Origin: Xenoacremonium recifei
Lineage: Eukaryota; Ascomycota; Sordariomycetes; Hypocreales; Nectriaceae
DNA length: 21,736 nt
Reading direction: 5' to 3'
NCBI GenBank assembly: GCA_012184525.1
Contig: WOFQ01000155.1
Coordinates: 1-21,736 of the forward strand
The position numbers and the translations under genes were made by a program. Below are positions 9,944-19,711 of the stretch, one piece after another (the stretch's first letter is position 1; each line of letters begins with the position of its first letter). The notes beneath the pieces were generated by a model. That model was not told where the DNA came from and ran no database searches. It saw nothing but the letters and a program-made list of their open reading frames with translations.

Positions 9944-10330
9944 TCTTTCTCTGCAGTGGTGCACCAACTTGCCACCTGTTACTGCAGCGATGCTAAGGAG
10001 CGAAAATGAAATTTGCGCCTCGTCTAAACGAAGCTTATCTTGAGACCGGCTTTACGCGTCAGATAAGGGTGGAGTCACGTCACCTCGTCCGCATAATCCC
10101 GACCTTTGATTACGGGCAAGGAAATAGAGGAATCCTAGATAAACCCATCTCAGGCTTAGCCTACTTTGCCAGGCTTCAGCTGATTTGAAAGGAGATAATC
10201 AATGTATTTGAATGGCACTCGCCAATTTACCATGGTGAAGCACCCCGGGACAAACCCAATTTTGACAACCGTCACTATCAGAAAAGACTTCTCACCCTAA
10301 ATTAGCTGGCATAACCAAGACATCACAACA
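9944..10330. promoter_or_regulatory. Bidirectional promoter of TF1 and P450 with five HGATAR sites
   Basis: This 387-bp region lies between divergent starts. HGATAR matches occur at 10035-10040 (minus), 10061-10066, 10137-10142 and 10193-10198 (plus) and 10275-10280 (minus). The first two form an inverted pair about 20 bp apart. A simple equal-base estimate predicts about one match in this length. A palindromic TCACGTCA-like element sits at about 10075. No CGG-spaced inverted repeat was obvious. An ORF at 10006-10188 has no family features. Confidence 0.5.
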
Positions 10331-12115
10331 ATGATGATGAATTGGCCAGTATCTCCACCGTTAATATGCTTTTCCAGTTGCTTGCTTCTTGCGATTCTTT
10401 ATATATACAGGGTAGGTGACGTCTCTAATTTCTACTTCAATGCTAATATGTACCAGCTATCCACCAAGGCAGTGAATGTGACCAAGATCAAGGGAATACC
10501 CGAGATACCGGGAGCGCAACCATTCGTTGGGCATTTGCCTATGTTAGGCGGGAGGTCGGGGAAGGCCGACTCTGCAGTGTGGACAGAGTGGAGTGACAAG
10601 TATGGCTGGGAAATCTTCCAGCTACGGTTTGGCCAGGAGCGAGTAGTGGTTGCAAACACATATTCCATGATCAAGGAAATATGGGTCAGCAACTCAAGCG
10701 CGTCTATAAGTCGGTATGTACAAGGAGGCAAACAGGATTTTCCAGAACGCCATTAAAATTAAGTGTATAGGCCTATCCCCTACACGATAGAGAAATTTGT
10801 CGGGAGAGAAATGGGAGCTGCCCCATGGGATTGCGCATGCAAGCGGCAAAGGGGCGCCGCGTTAAAGTCGGTTTCTCCAGGAACCTGGAAGTCATACTAC
10901 CCAGCTATTGACGAGGACATTTGCTCTGTCATCAAACAGGTCGGTGCTGCTGGTCAGGACGGCAAAAAGGCAATTGAATTGAGCCAGTATTTGTCTCTTG
11001 TTGGCTTGAATCTTGGGTGTCGCCTCACCTATGGCAAGTCGGTGCAAGATTTGGGCGGAATGGACTTTCTTCATGGATTTATTGAAGCGGCCTCTAAGAT
11101 CACAGAGTGAGCAATTCGGGCTACGACCTTAGGCTGCAAGCTGATTATGTACTAGGGTCAGGGTTGGAAGCTCTAACTGGGTCGACTACATCCCACTCCT
11201 AAGGTTATTTCCTAGCCGGACTGTCAGACGTGCTGTCGAAGGGGTGAGAGACCGCGAGCCTTATCTACAAAAACTGTACGATGGAATGAAAAGAGACATC
11301 GACAACAATGCACAAATAAACTGCATCGGCGCGAAACTCCTATCGGATAAGGACTCCAAGTTAACGACTGGTACATGATGTCCTTCCATTCCGATAAATA
11401 ATAGTAAGACTAATAGATAGCAGATGATATCAAAGCTACTTGTATTTCTATGCTTCAAGGCTCTTCGGAGACAATTGCTGGCACATTGTCATGCGGACTA
11501 GGAAGCCTTTGTGGCTCCGATAACGGAATGCAGCTTCAAGACCAACTTCACGAAGCAATCATTAAACGTTGGGGCACTTCTCAAGAAGCGTTCGATAAGT
11601 CTTTCGAAGGCGAAGACATCCCGTTAGTAGTTGCAACCTACAAGGAGATGCTACGATACTACTGTATTGTTACCTTTGCACTTCCTCGGAAAGCTATCAG
11701 GGATATCAAGCTCAAGAACGGTACTATAATTCCTAAAGATACAACACTACTAATGAATGCAGAAGGCGGCAGTCATGATCCAAAGTTCTATGGTCCCGAT
11801 GCCGGGAAGTTCAATCCTTATCGCTACATGGACCCTGAATCCTCGGTATCCACGACTGCACTGCCACACTTTGCCTACGGGGCTGGATCTCGTATCTGCC
11901 CAGCGATGCAGATATCAAACAGAATTCTCTATGCCTTGATTATCCGGCTGATTGTATCATTCAAATTTGTTGCCTCCGAAGAGATGCGGCCAATTGATCA
12001 CCCTGTCAAGTACAATCAGGCACCTGCTAGTTTGGTAGCAAAACAGAAGCCGTATCTCGTTTGCTGCATCCCAAGAAAGAGTCTAGGTGGCAAATTGAAG
12101 GAAGAACAAGAATAA
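10331..12115 (+). CDS. Cytochrome P450 monooxygenase, CYP504-like (phenylacetate hydroxylase-like)
   Basis: Four exons, 10331-10713, 10771-11106, 11156-11370 and 11421-12115, give 542 residues; introns of 57, 49 and 50 nt all keep frame. An N-terminal hydrophobic anchor (about residues 8-26) places it on the ER facing the cytosol. The proline-rich hinge reads IPEIPGAQPFVGHLPMLGG. The I-helix region has GSSET, the K-helix ExxR is Glu387-Arg390 (YKEMLRYY), and the heme loop FAYGAGSRIC has the axial Cys471. The hinge, LPRKAIRDI, the FNPYRYMDP meander and the HFAYGAGSRIC loop resemble fungal CYP504 enzymes, which hydroxylate phenylacetate or its hydroxy derivatives; the assignment is by eye. The expected chemistry is O2- and CPR-dependent hydroxylation of an aryl or similar small substrate. 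Divergent from TF1, convergent with the acyltransferase-like gene. P450 is certain, the subfamily tentative. Confidence 0.9.
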
Positions 12116-12512
12116 TGGCCCAGAATGTTTAGGTACAGCCAGGGATGTATAGACTTGAGCGAGAACGAGTATCATATTCGTTTCAAATTCTAAAGATACA
12201 GTTAACAGTGGCGATATATTAAAAGTTCATGTTTTTGAACACCTGCGGGTATATTGTACCTTTAAGTGCTTTTAAACCGTATTTATATCCTTCCTGAACA
12301 TCTTCGCTGCTTTATATAGTTCCAATGGAACCAAGACTGCTGCAATTGAATATTAAGGATTTTCAAATGCGACACAAAGACGAAAAGGTTTCAAGCCATC
12401 GTTCACAATAAATCTTTTCAGCATTTTCAGTACTTTAAGTTTTTGATGCCTTATGTCACTTGTAATCTATAATCACTAGAACATAGATGGGTCGTCTCCT
12501 GATTCCTGCCTT
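12116..12512. other. Convergent 3' intergenic region between P450 and acyltransferase-like genes
   Basis: AT-rich, no ORF of note. It should contain the two 3' UTRs. An AATAAA lies at 12407-12412 on the plus strand, 292 bp after the P450 stop, rather distant to be its main poly(A) signal. Confidence 0.4.
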
Positions 12513-13743
12513 TCAGAAAGAGAGCCTCATAAGCTCATCGGGCCGTGCAGGATTCCCGACAGTAACATGCGCTTCTTTTGCCTCCAGCCTCATCACTATA
12601 TTGAAGAGAGTAGCAAACTTACTATCCCCAATCTGTGACCTGCATATCGAGTTTGGGTAGTTTGTTTCGTCTTTAAATATCATCTGAATTGACTCCACTG
12701 TCGGATTCGATAGCGTATCAGTCAGTTCTTGTATTTTCCGGACTCGGTGGAAGCTATCAGGGAGCCATCGAGTATCCTGAATGCCGACTTGATCAACAAG
12801 CAAATGGTTTGAGTGGTAAATACGGCCGTTTACTGGAAGAAGCTTGGTGCATCCCAAATGTGACCACTCCATCCCGACCGTACCAGTAATGTCCCCCACG
12901 AGAAAATGACAAGCTGTGGCAACCCCATATCTTTCCAAGGTTTTCACGGCATCATCCATCGATGAGGAGTTCAAGATCGTCCTGAGGGCGAGATGCATAG
13001 GTAATCGGGTCGAGTCCATCCCCTTTGCCCTGATAGCGTTGCAGCAAACCCCAACACCTACCAAGGTTATTACAAGGTAATAAAGGCGCAATGCAATCAT
13101 GCAAGTCTTACCTGCAGAATTGAGCCCGATTTTACCAACTAGACCAGCCTCGGCTAACATTTTGATGCTAGGTCGTCCCTCCTGCTCAATACAAAGAAGG
13201 ACAATATTTGGCTTTTGCTCTTCCATCCACTAGGCTATATTTAACTCCTGCTTCAACATTTTCGAGAGAAACTCTTACATCCCAGTTCTGCGAAATAAAC
13301 GTATTTCCCGTCGTTTTCCACGATAACGAAGTGCAGCCCTCAGTAAACATGCCAAATGTTATTTCGGTTCGCAGGTTTAAGGCTAGGATGTCGGCTAGGT
13401 CCAAATCAGATGCATCGGCAATGCCTAATGCGGTGAATACGTTACGCCTTAGTCAACATTGTGTTGGGGTCAAACCTTGCATTTCTTCAAAAAGATGAGG
13501 CCATGTTGTTTTAATATGATGTGCAAACCCTAATGCCGTCTTTTTAGCCAGTTCCCAGTCCATTTGAGAGGTCTGTTGGAATAGGTCGGTGTAAAACGCG
13601 ATAGAGGACGTTATGAGGCCGCTGGCTTTGAGGCCATGGCACCGGCCTATCTGTTGAATGCATATGTCAGCAACACATCATGGTGGTCTGTATCGTTCAC
13701 ATACTTCATACGGACTGCCAGAGCAGTCAATCTGGAGCACCAT
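12513..13743 (-). CDS. Acyl-CoA:6-aminopenicillanic-acid acyltransferase-like Ntn hydrolase (peptidase C45 family, aatB-like)
   Basis: Five exons, 13743-13705, 13650-13476, 13424-13279, 13229-13112 and 13057-12513, encode 340 residues; all four introns (54, 51, 49, 54 nt) join in frame. Family landmarks run in order: a short N-terminal strand ending SPYE-IGRCHG across intron 1, ADILALNLRTEI, then the autocleavage site EGCTSL with Gly101-Cys102 (Gly102-Cys103 in the Penicillium enzyme), SQNWDW (about 116-121), GLVGKIGLNSAG and GVCCNAI. Cleavage would leave Cys102 as the catalytic N-terminal nucleophile of the beta subunit. Known members exchange or hydrolyse N-acyl side chains, as in the last step of penicillin biosynthesis. 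The protein ends in MRLSF with no peroxisomal PTS1 tripeptide, so it is probably cytosolic, as described for A. nidulans AatB. No penicillin synthesis genes lie nearby, so another N-acyl substrate is likely. It is head-to-head with the MFS gene. Confidence 0.9.
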
Positions 13744-14537
13744 TCTAAAGTCGGCTGCTGTAGTTCTGCGAATTCAAAGTCTTGGGTAAACTGTTCCGGG
13801 CTGATCGTTGGTATCACAGGTGCGAGAGACTTGCGACATAAAGCTAGGGTCGGTGATCCTGTCAAATCGTTATCCTTACTATGGCCATTATCGACGTCTC
13901 TTAAGGCGGAATGGGGACCGCGTAAAGCCGAGATGCTGACGATCATATTTTGGCCCATAAAAGGCTCTTTTTTCTGTCTTGGCTATCTACACTCCTTTAC
14001 CACGGTTCGGGTTTAAGCGACAGCGACAACTAAGGGACGATGCCTACTTTGGGGAAAACCAGTGACACAGTCATTAACAAAGATAACCCATCACCATTGA
14101 AGATATCTTAAGCACATGGGTAGAAGTAATTTAACAGAAGATATCATCTTTCGGAAATATGCACCTCAAATCATTACCATGATTCACTTATGTCCCTGCA
14201 TCCTGGCCTTTTGTGCGACGATCTATTCCGCAGTGTTAGGGCTATCTTATCGAGGGTATCGCGTAATGCCGATGTGATTCCCCTCTGTGGACCTATTAAG
14301 GGCCTCGTCTCCTACTTTCCAACAGAGAGAACTGGTGGGGTACTTAGTCCCAATATTTCCCACGTTGGGATATCTGTCTTGATTAAACTCCTTTATTTGA
14401 GGTCGCACTGTTCCCCAGGCTCCGCTGTGTTGCTAAAACAAGACGCGAAGCAGATTTTATATAGGACTTGGAAATTCATGCAAGCCAAAAATACCTCTGG
14501 AAATAGCCAGGATATCTTTATTGCTTCGCGTTTCACA
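13744..14537. promoter_or_regulatory. Bidirectional promoter of acyltransferase-like and MFS genes
   Basis: Divergent starts, about 794 bp apart. HGATAR matches occur at 13888-13893 (minus), 13983-13988 (minus), 14081-14086 (plus), 14242-14247 (minus) and 14247-14252 (minus); about two are expected by chance. The MFS frame is open upstream of the chosen start to 14190, but that translation has no MFS character and I treat it as 5' leader. Antisense and sense ORFs at 13647-13958 and 13636-14016 overlap acyltransferase exon 1 and are shadows. Confidence 0.45.
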
Positions 14538-16473
14538 ATGCCGCCACCACAACTTGAGCAGTCTTCTGAGCTGTACGGAACATCGAAGCTTATGGCAGGT
14601 GAGAAATCCGTATTCGCCGTTCTAAACGATTTTTCTTTTCAATCTAACTATAGAGAAGACAATGGGCACGGTGAAAAGGGAGATATATTACTTGTTCCAC
14701 ACCCTACCGATCATCCCGATGACCCATTGAACTGGCCTAAAGGCAAAAAGCTCCGGCACCTGGCCATTGTTGGATTTTATACTTTTTTTTCCGGTGCCAT
14801 CATGTCCGGTCCAATCTCTGGTTGGAGCTATACAACTGCCGATACAGGCATCTCAGCAACGGAATTGAACTACGGATATGCCATTTCTATTCTCTTCTGC
14901 GGTGTGGCTAATTTTCTGTGGACTGTGATCGCCAACTGTTACGGCCGACGTAGCCTGTATTTGATCTGCTCATTCGGTGCCTGTTTGAGTTCGATATGGA
15001 CTGCCAAGTTTAATACCGCTGGGTCTTACTATGCAAAATCTGTCTTTATTGGCAGTTTCACGGCACCATACGAGGGCATGACTATGACGATAGTCGGAGA
15101 CTTATACTTCCTTCACGAGAGGGGATTATACATGGCACTTGTATTGTGAGTCCGAGATTCCGTAGCCTATTATCTTTAGTTTGTATCTCACAGTTTCTGA
15201 CAGCCTCAATGCGGTGGTGGGCACTGATCTGGGCACAATTGCTGCTTCATTCATTTCATCTACGGGCGTTCTTAACTGGAGATGGAATGGATGGATTGCC
15301 GCGATCGCTTTTGCTGTGTCTTTTGTCCTATTCCTCTTCTTCTTCGAAGAAACTCGATATATTCGTCCACCTATGGAACAGCCTATACTCACTGCTACTG
15401 AGAATCTAGAAGGAATATCGAACAACCCTAGAAAGTGCAAAAACGCAGATCTGGGTGCCCAATCTGACATAGAGGTTGGGACTATGATAGGCTCTAAGCG
15501 AACTTACCTTAAGCGACTCGCTCTATGGTCTTTAGTGCCAGGACCGTACCGACAGACCCCATGGGAAGTGGCAAAGGAGATCATTGCCTTATTTACATAT
15601 CCTGCCGTTGTCTGGTATGTTCGAAGTGATGACAATTGTCCATTGTAAGCTCTTCCTTAAATGCTCATTCATTCTAGGGCCGGTTGTGTCTACGGCATTA
15701 ATGTCGCTGTCTGTGAGTGGAAGGTTCTTGCTAGTGAACTCAATTCACTAATATGTTTATAGATGCCTGTGTTCTGTCCATGCTTGGACCGGTTATTGAA
15801 TCTCCTCCGTATAATTTCACACACATTGACTTCGGCCTCACACGATTCGGGACCATCACAGGTACTTTAATTGCATTGCTACTTGCAGGCCCGTTGAGTG
15901 ATTATCTGGCCAACTCCATGTCGCGACGTAATGGCGGCATTCGTGAGGCTGAGCATCGCCTCCCTCTCTTTACCATAGGCATTTTTACGATGCCTGGTTG
16001 TTTGTTGATATTTGGCCTTTGTGCTTCTTATGTATTCTCATTTAATCCCCTTATGACTACTTGTAATAACCGTATTCAGCATACTCACTGGTTTGGTATT
16101 GTGTTTGGGGAAGCATTGAGTTCGTTCTCCTACACTTTCACTTCGGAGCTGGCCATGAGTGAGTCCAGAGATTAAGTTTGTGAGTGCTAGGGCTTCACTA
16201 ACGTTTGATAAAGATTATGTTGTCGATTGCTATCGACCCGTGGCTGTTGAATCATTTGTTGGGGTTATTGTTATTCGGAACCTCTATGGTTTTGGTTTGA
16301 CCTTTGCTGTTTCTCCTTGGATGGCATACAGCGGCGTAAGGAATGTATCTATTACACTTGCTGCCATTGCATTCGTTCTTTACGCTGCGACTCTACCAAT
16401 GTACGTGTACGGCAAACGCCTGCGCGTTTGGACCAGCACTCGGTACCCTTTGGCAGACAAGAAGGCGCTTTAA
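14538..16473 (+). CDS. MFS transporter (DHA1-like, 12 TM)
   Basis: Exons 14538-15145, 15204-15614, 15678-15712, 15763-16158 and 16214-16473 join in frame (569 codons). The cytosolic N-terminus contains LVPHPTDHPDDPLNWPKGKK, typical of a large fungal MFS group. Loop 2-3 has CYGRRSLYL, a variant of motif A, and a helix ends in FFFEETRY. A long central loop (about residues 225-275) is followed by SPPYNF and the second six helices, including VVDCYRP and IRNLYGFGL near the C-terminus. Two further introns that do not change the frame are likely: 16032-16079 (48 nt, removes a polar insert between helices) and 14599-14655 (57 nt, CTAAC branch site). The mature protein would then be 534-569 residues. 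It probably moves a small organic compound across the plasma membrane; import for catabolism and export for self-protection are both possible. The start ATG has A at -3 and precedes the conserved N-terminus. Confidence 0.87.
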
Positions 16474-16811
16474 ATTTCAGGGAAGGATGGTGCTTAAATG
16501 TAGCTTCTTAATTTTGTTCTTTGTCGAGATCGCTCTAAGTACCATACGAGACTTGCCACAGTCATCTCTTAGAAGTAGTAATTAAGGTCTTCCTTGGAAG
16601 AGACCTGATTCACGCTGATATGTATACCAAAAAGGCTCCCACTGTGACCTTTGTGAGATATCAAAGGAGGCATATACTCTTTTCGAATTGAGTTAAGCCA
16701 TCCACGCATATGGCTGGCTCCCATCTCATATAAGTAGTCAAGATATATGAGCAATTGCACATGAAAATGAGTCGCATATATGCTATAATCTCCCACTTCA
16801 GTTTTATTAAA
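16474..16811. other. Convergent 3' intergenic region between MFS and TF2 genes
   Basis: No supported gene. A 75-codon minus-strand ORF at 16569-16796 shows no family features. Both 3' UTRs must lie here. Confidence 0.4.
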
Positions 16812-18784
16812 CTATTCGTGCACTAACTTAGGCATGATGGCTTCGATTGCCTCGACAAGCCTTTTACCATCAAATTGGTATGCATTCCGTAAAATCTCCA
16901 GTGCCGTTGTTATTTGCGAGTTCAGTTGAACCTCTTGCGACACGTAACTGAGGAGAACACCGACGGTAGCTACACGGAATATATCTGTTGCCCGGGTCCA
17001 GGATATTGGCACAATCAACAAGGGGTCTCCAAAGCTACCTGACACTTCCGCTTTCCACAAAATTGAGTACAGTTCAGACAAAGAGATGACTAGCCCTGCT
17101 GCCTTTTCAATGCCATGCAGTGGTTCTGGACACGGAGCCAAGATGTTAGAGCTTCCTTGCCATTGAAGGCACACAGCCAATAACTCAGTTTCATCTGCCA
17201 CCATCCGGCCATATGAAAGAAGCCAAGACTTGAGAGTTGTCGTGTCGCCGCTGGGGACCACAGAGTCACACGATTCAACAGCTTCCTCATATTTCTTCCA
17301 CCAAGCATCAACTTCCTGGCCAATAGTATGCATGTCAAAAGCCGCCGCTTGGGACCGTCCTCTGGCTTTAATTAGGTTTCCGGCTGGATATTGTGCATGT
17401 AAGCGGGCCCTTAATCCTAGAATACGCCTGAGAAGTGATGGAATGCCTGCCGTCTCAGTCGCCAGGTCGCCGTTGTCGAAGGAGTCCATGGGCCTCCCGA
17501 GAGCCGAGCTTACTGTTCGTTGCAGAATGAGAAAACTTTCACAAACCATCGGAAACTGGTTCTTTTGTTCTCTGTAAAGCAAGGTCTTGGAGTTTTCTCG
17601 TTGCTGAAGACTGCGCCAGAGTCTTTCAGCAAACCCCAATATTTGCCACACATTACCTCGTTGAGGAGTCAGAATTAGGTAAATAACAAGAAGCAGGATG
17701 ATCTGAAGCTTTTCTGTTGACTCCTCCGCCTGGAATCGTTCAGATTCTAGTGGCAGGCAGGATGATTCGTATCTTGATGGCGAAAGAGCCAGCCTCAACG
17801 TCTTTGACGACTCTCTGAAGAGCTCGCTCGAAGCGTTGGCAAATTGGGACGACAGAGCGCTCGAGCCGCACTTATGCTGATTTCCCGCCATAATCTGCAA
17901 AGCGATTGCGAGAATCATTTGTGCGCGATGAATTGATCGAATTTTTGAAGACGGCCTCTCTCCTTCAAGATAAGCATAAAGACATAAAAGGTCTGAGTTG
18001 CCTGCAACTCCGACAACGGGAGTAAACGTTTCAATTGACAAGTGATATTGCCGTAGTAGCTCCTGCGCAGACGAGTAGGGAGGGTACTTTGGAAGAATAG
18101 GTTTCTCGTTTTTTTTAGTGACGGAGGTATTCAACCATTGAAAAGTGGATGGCATAAGGCTGGACGGTGATGATTCCATGGCCCCTGAGAACTTGATAAG
18201 ATCAGGCTGTGGGACAAAGGATTTGCAGACGAAATCAAAGAAATATATTGCAGAAGATGGCCCCCATGAATCTACTCCCTCTTGTTGCCTGTCGGGCTCG
18301 GTATCACCTGCCGCGCCAGCAGAAACCTGAGAGAACATGGTTGCTTCGGACTGAGCACCGGATAATGGTGAGAATTCTCCACGTGGTTCATCGGGTCTGT
18401 CCTCTTGTAATGCCCTTATATAGTTTCCTTGTCTGGGGGGAAAACAAGATAGCTTCTCTAGGTCTTGAAGCCGTCCATATAAGGCCTGGAGATAGCTGTT
18501 GCGGGAAGCAGAGTCAGGAAGCATTCTAAACTTGGAGAGGCGACTGTGACGTACCTCCTTGGGAACTTGGCCTCGAGAACATGGTCGTAAAACTCGCATT
18601 CTATACGTGAAGTCATGAGCATTGCTCTCTCAAGTCAGTAAGATGCATAGTCACCTGCGCCAGCTGTTAGACATGGTTGACAGCGCGGCACTGCTGGATC
18701 ACAACCAATACGACGAGACCGACATCTCATGCATGAATTGAGGTTTGCCAGAGCGGCGCTTAAAACAGAAGGATCAAATGTCAT
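16812..18784 (-). CDS. Zn2Cys6 transcription factor 2
   Basis: Exons 18784-18655, 18600-18555 and 18495-16812 give 619 residues; introns are 54 and 59 nt, the second with a CTGAC branch site. The zinc cluster is near the N-terminus: Cys18-x2-Cys21-x6-Cys28-x6-Cys35-x2-Cys38-x6-Cys45. Intron 1 falls between the fifth and sixth cysteines, so an ORF-only reading would miss the domain entirely. After the cluster, FPRSYLQALYGRLQDLEKL (across intron 2) is the usual linker plus coiled-coil dimerisation element. The remaining ~500 residues are mostly helical with a weak middle-homology region (TPVVGVAGNSDLLCLYAYLE, and later QIILLLVIYLILTPQRGNVW). Unlike TF1, the cluster has Gly at position 27 (RRIGCD) in place of the usual Lys before the third Cys. 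It closes the seven-gene block and converges on the MFS gene, which fits a second pathway regulator. Confidence 0.86.
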
Positions 18785-19711
18785 GGGTATCGCTCGATAG
18801 AAGTTGTGAAGATACTAGTTGACAAGAGTTAAGGTAGTTCCTAAGATCTCTATCTGTAAAGACAAGTCAGCTCTGACTAAGAGGCCATTTCGAATGCTTT
18901 ATGTGTCAGCTCTTGGGTATACGTGTGCCCAACCTGATACTTGCAGACCCCGGAAAAGGGCAAGACCTCTTAAGGTTCGTTTTGGTTGACCGATTTAGGA
19001 CTTGTACGCGATTATGTGTGTTCTTATCTCTTCTTACCGAATTTGCGTTATTTTTCTGCATCGACGTAGGTCTCGGTCCGCATTGTCCTTAGTCATCGAT
19101 CAGGATCTCAGCACTAAGTGGAGTATATGTCTCAGATCCATTATTTACGTAGATCCTAGGTATAATAAAAAACAAATTGACTGTATGATACTACAATATT
19201 GAATTAATGTTAATGCAAGCGTGCAATACTTTTATATAAATTACTAACATTATCCCATATTCAATCCGTTGATATTTGCCATAACTTCCAACATACGTCT
19301 AACCGATGTTAGGAGTTGTGCTCTGGACGACTACCCAGCCAGAAGCAACAAATGGCAAGATGGGAGGACACAAGCAAGAACTCTCACTAAGTCCTATCAA
19401 GGTGGAAGCGATTATTTTCCCAGCGTTGAATTTTGTCCAGACAGGGACTAGAGTATAAAAGAATATCCCGAGACCTCCGAAAGCGCCCGTGATGTTAGCT
19501 TTGGGAAAAAATTGTACATTATCAAGGACTCAATGATGCACCAGGATGCAGGATGTCTTGATAGATCAAGCTACCCTACAGCGGTTTCCCGGTTCCCAAA
19601 TAACGGGACACCCCCAACTTCCCTCTTACATCAACATCCCTTGGCAACTGCTGTTAAGGGACTCGCACTAAATACACCTAATCACTAACAGACGCAACAC
19701 ACCCCTGAGCG
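18785..19711. other. AT-rich intergenic region and LINE 5' leader
   Basis: The left part should hold the TF2 promoter. Positions 19155-19265 are very A/T-rich. Small ORFs at 18901-19092, 19002-19202 and 19269-19451 have no recognisable features. A TATA-like GAGTATAAAAG lies at about 19450-19460. Base composition shifts to C-rich at about 19590, which I take as the approximate 5' end of the LINE untranslated region. Confidence 0.4.

Noticed and set aside
12513..13743. Part of a penicillin biosynthetic cluster
   Set aside because: No ACV synthetase or isopenicillin N synthase in the window, and the protein lacks the peroxisomal tripeptide.
13647..13958. 103-codon minus-strand ORF upstream of the acyltransferase-like gene
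   Set aside because: It overlaps acyltransferase exon 1 in another frame. The real start at 13743 gives the family N-terminus after splicing.
14190..14537. N-terminal extension of the MFS protein from an upstream ATG
   Set aside because: The extra 116 residues lack MFS character; homologous proteins start shortly before the HPDDPLNW motif, and the ATG at 14538 has a better context.
16569..16796. 75-codon minus-strand ORF between MFS and TF2
   Set aside because: Falls in a convergent 3' region with no motif or splice context.
19269..19460. Solo LTR or small gene with a TATA box before the LINE
   Set aside because: A TGTTAG start and TATAAAAG are present, but no matching CA end or target-site duplication could be found.
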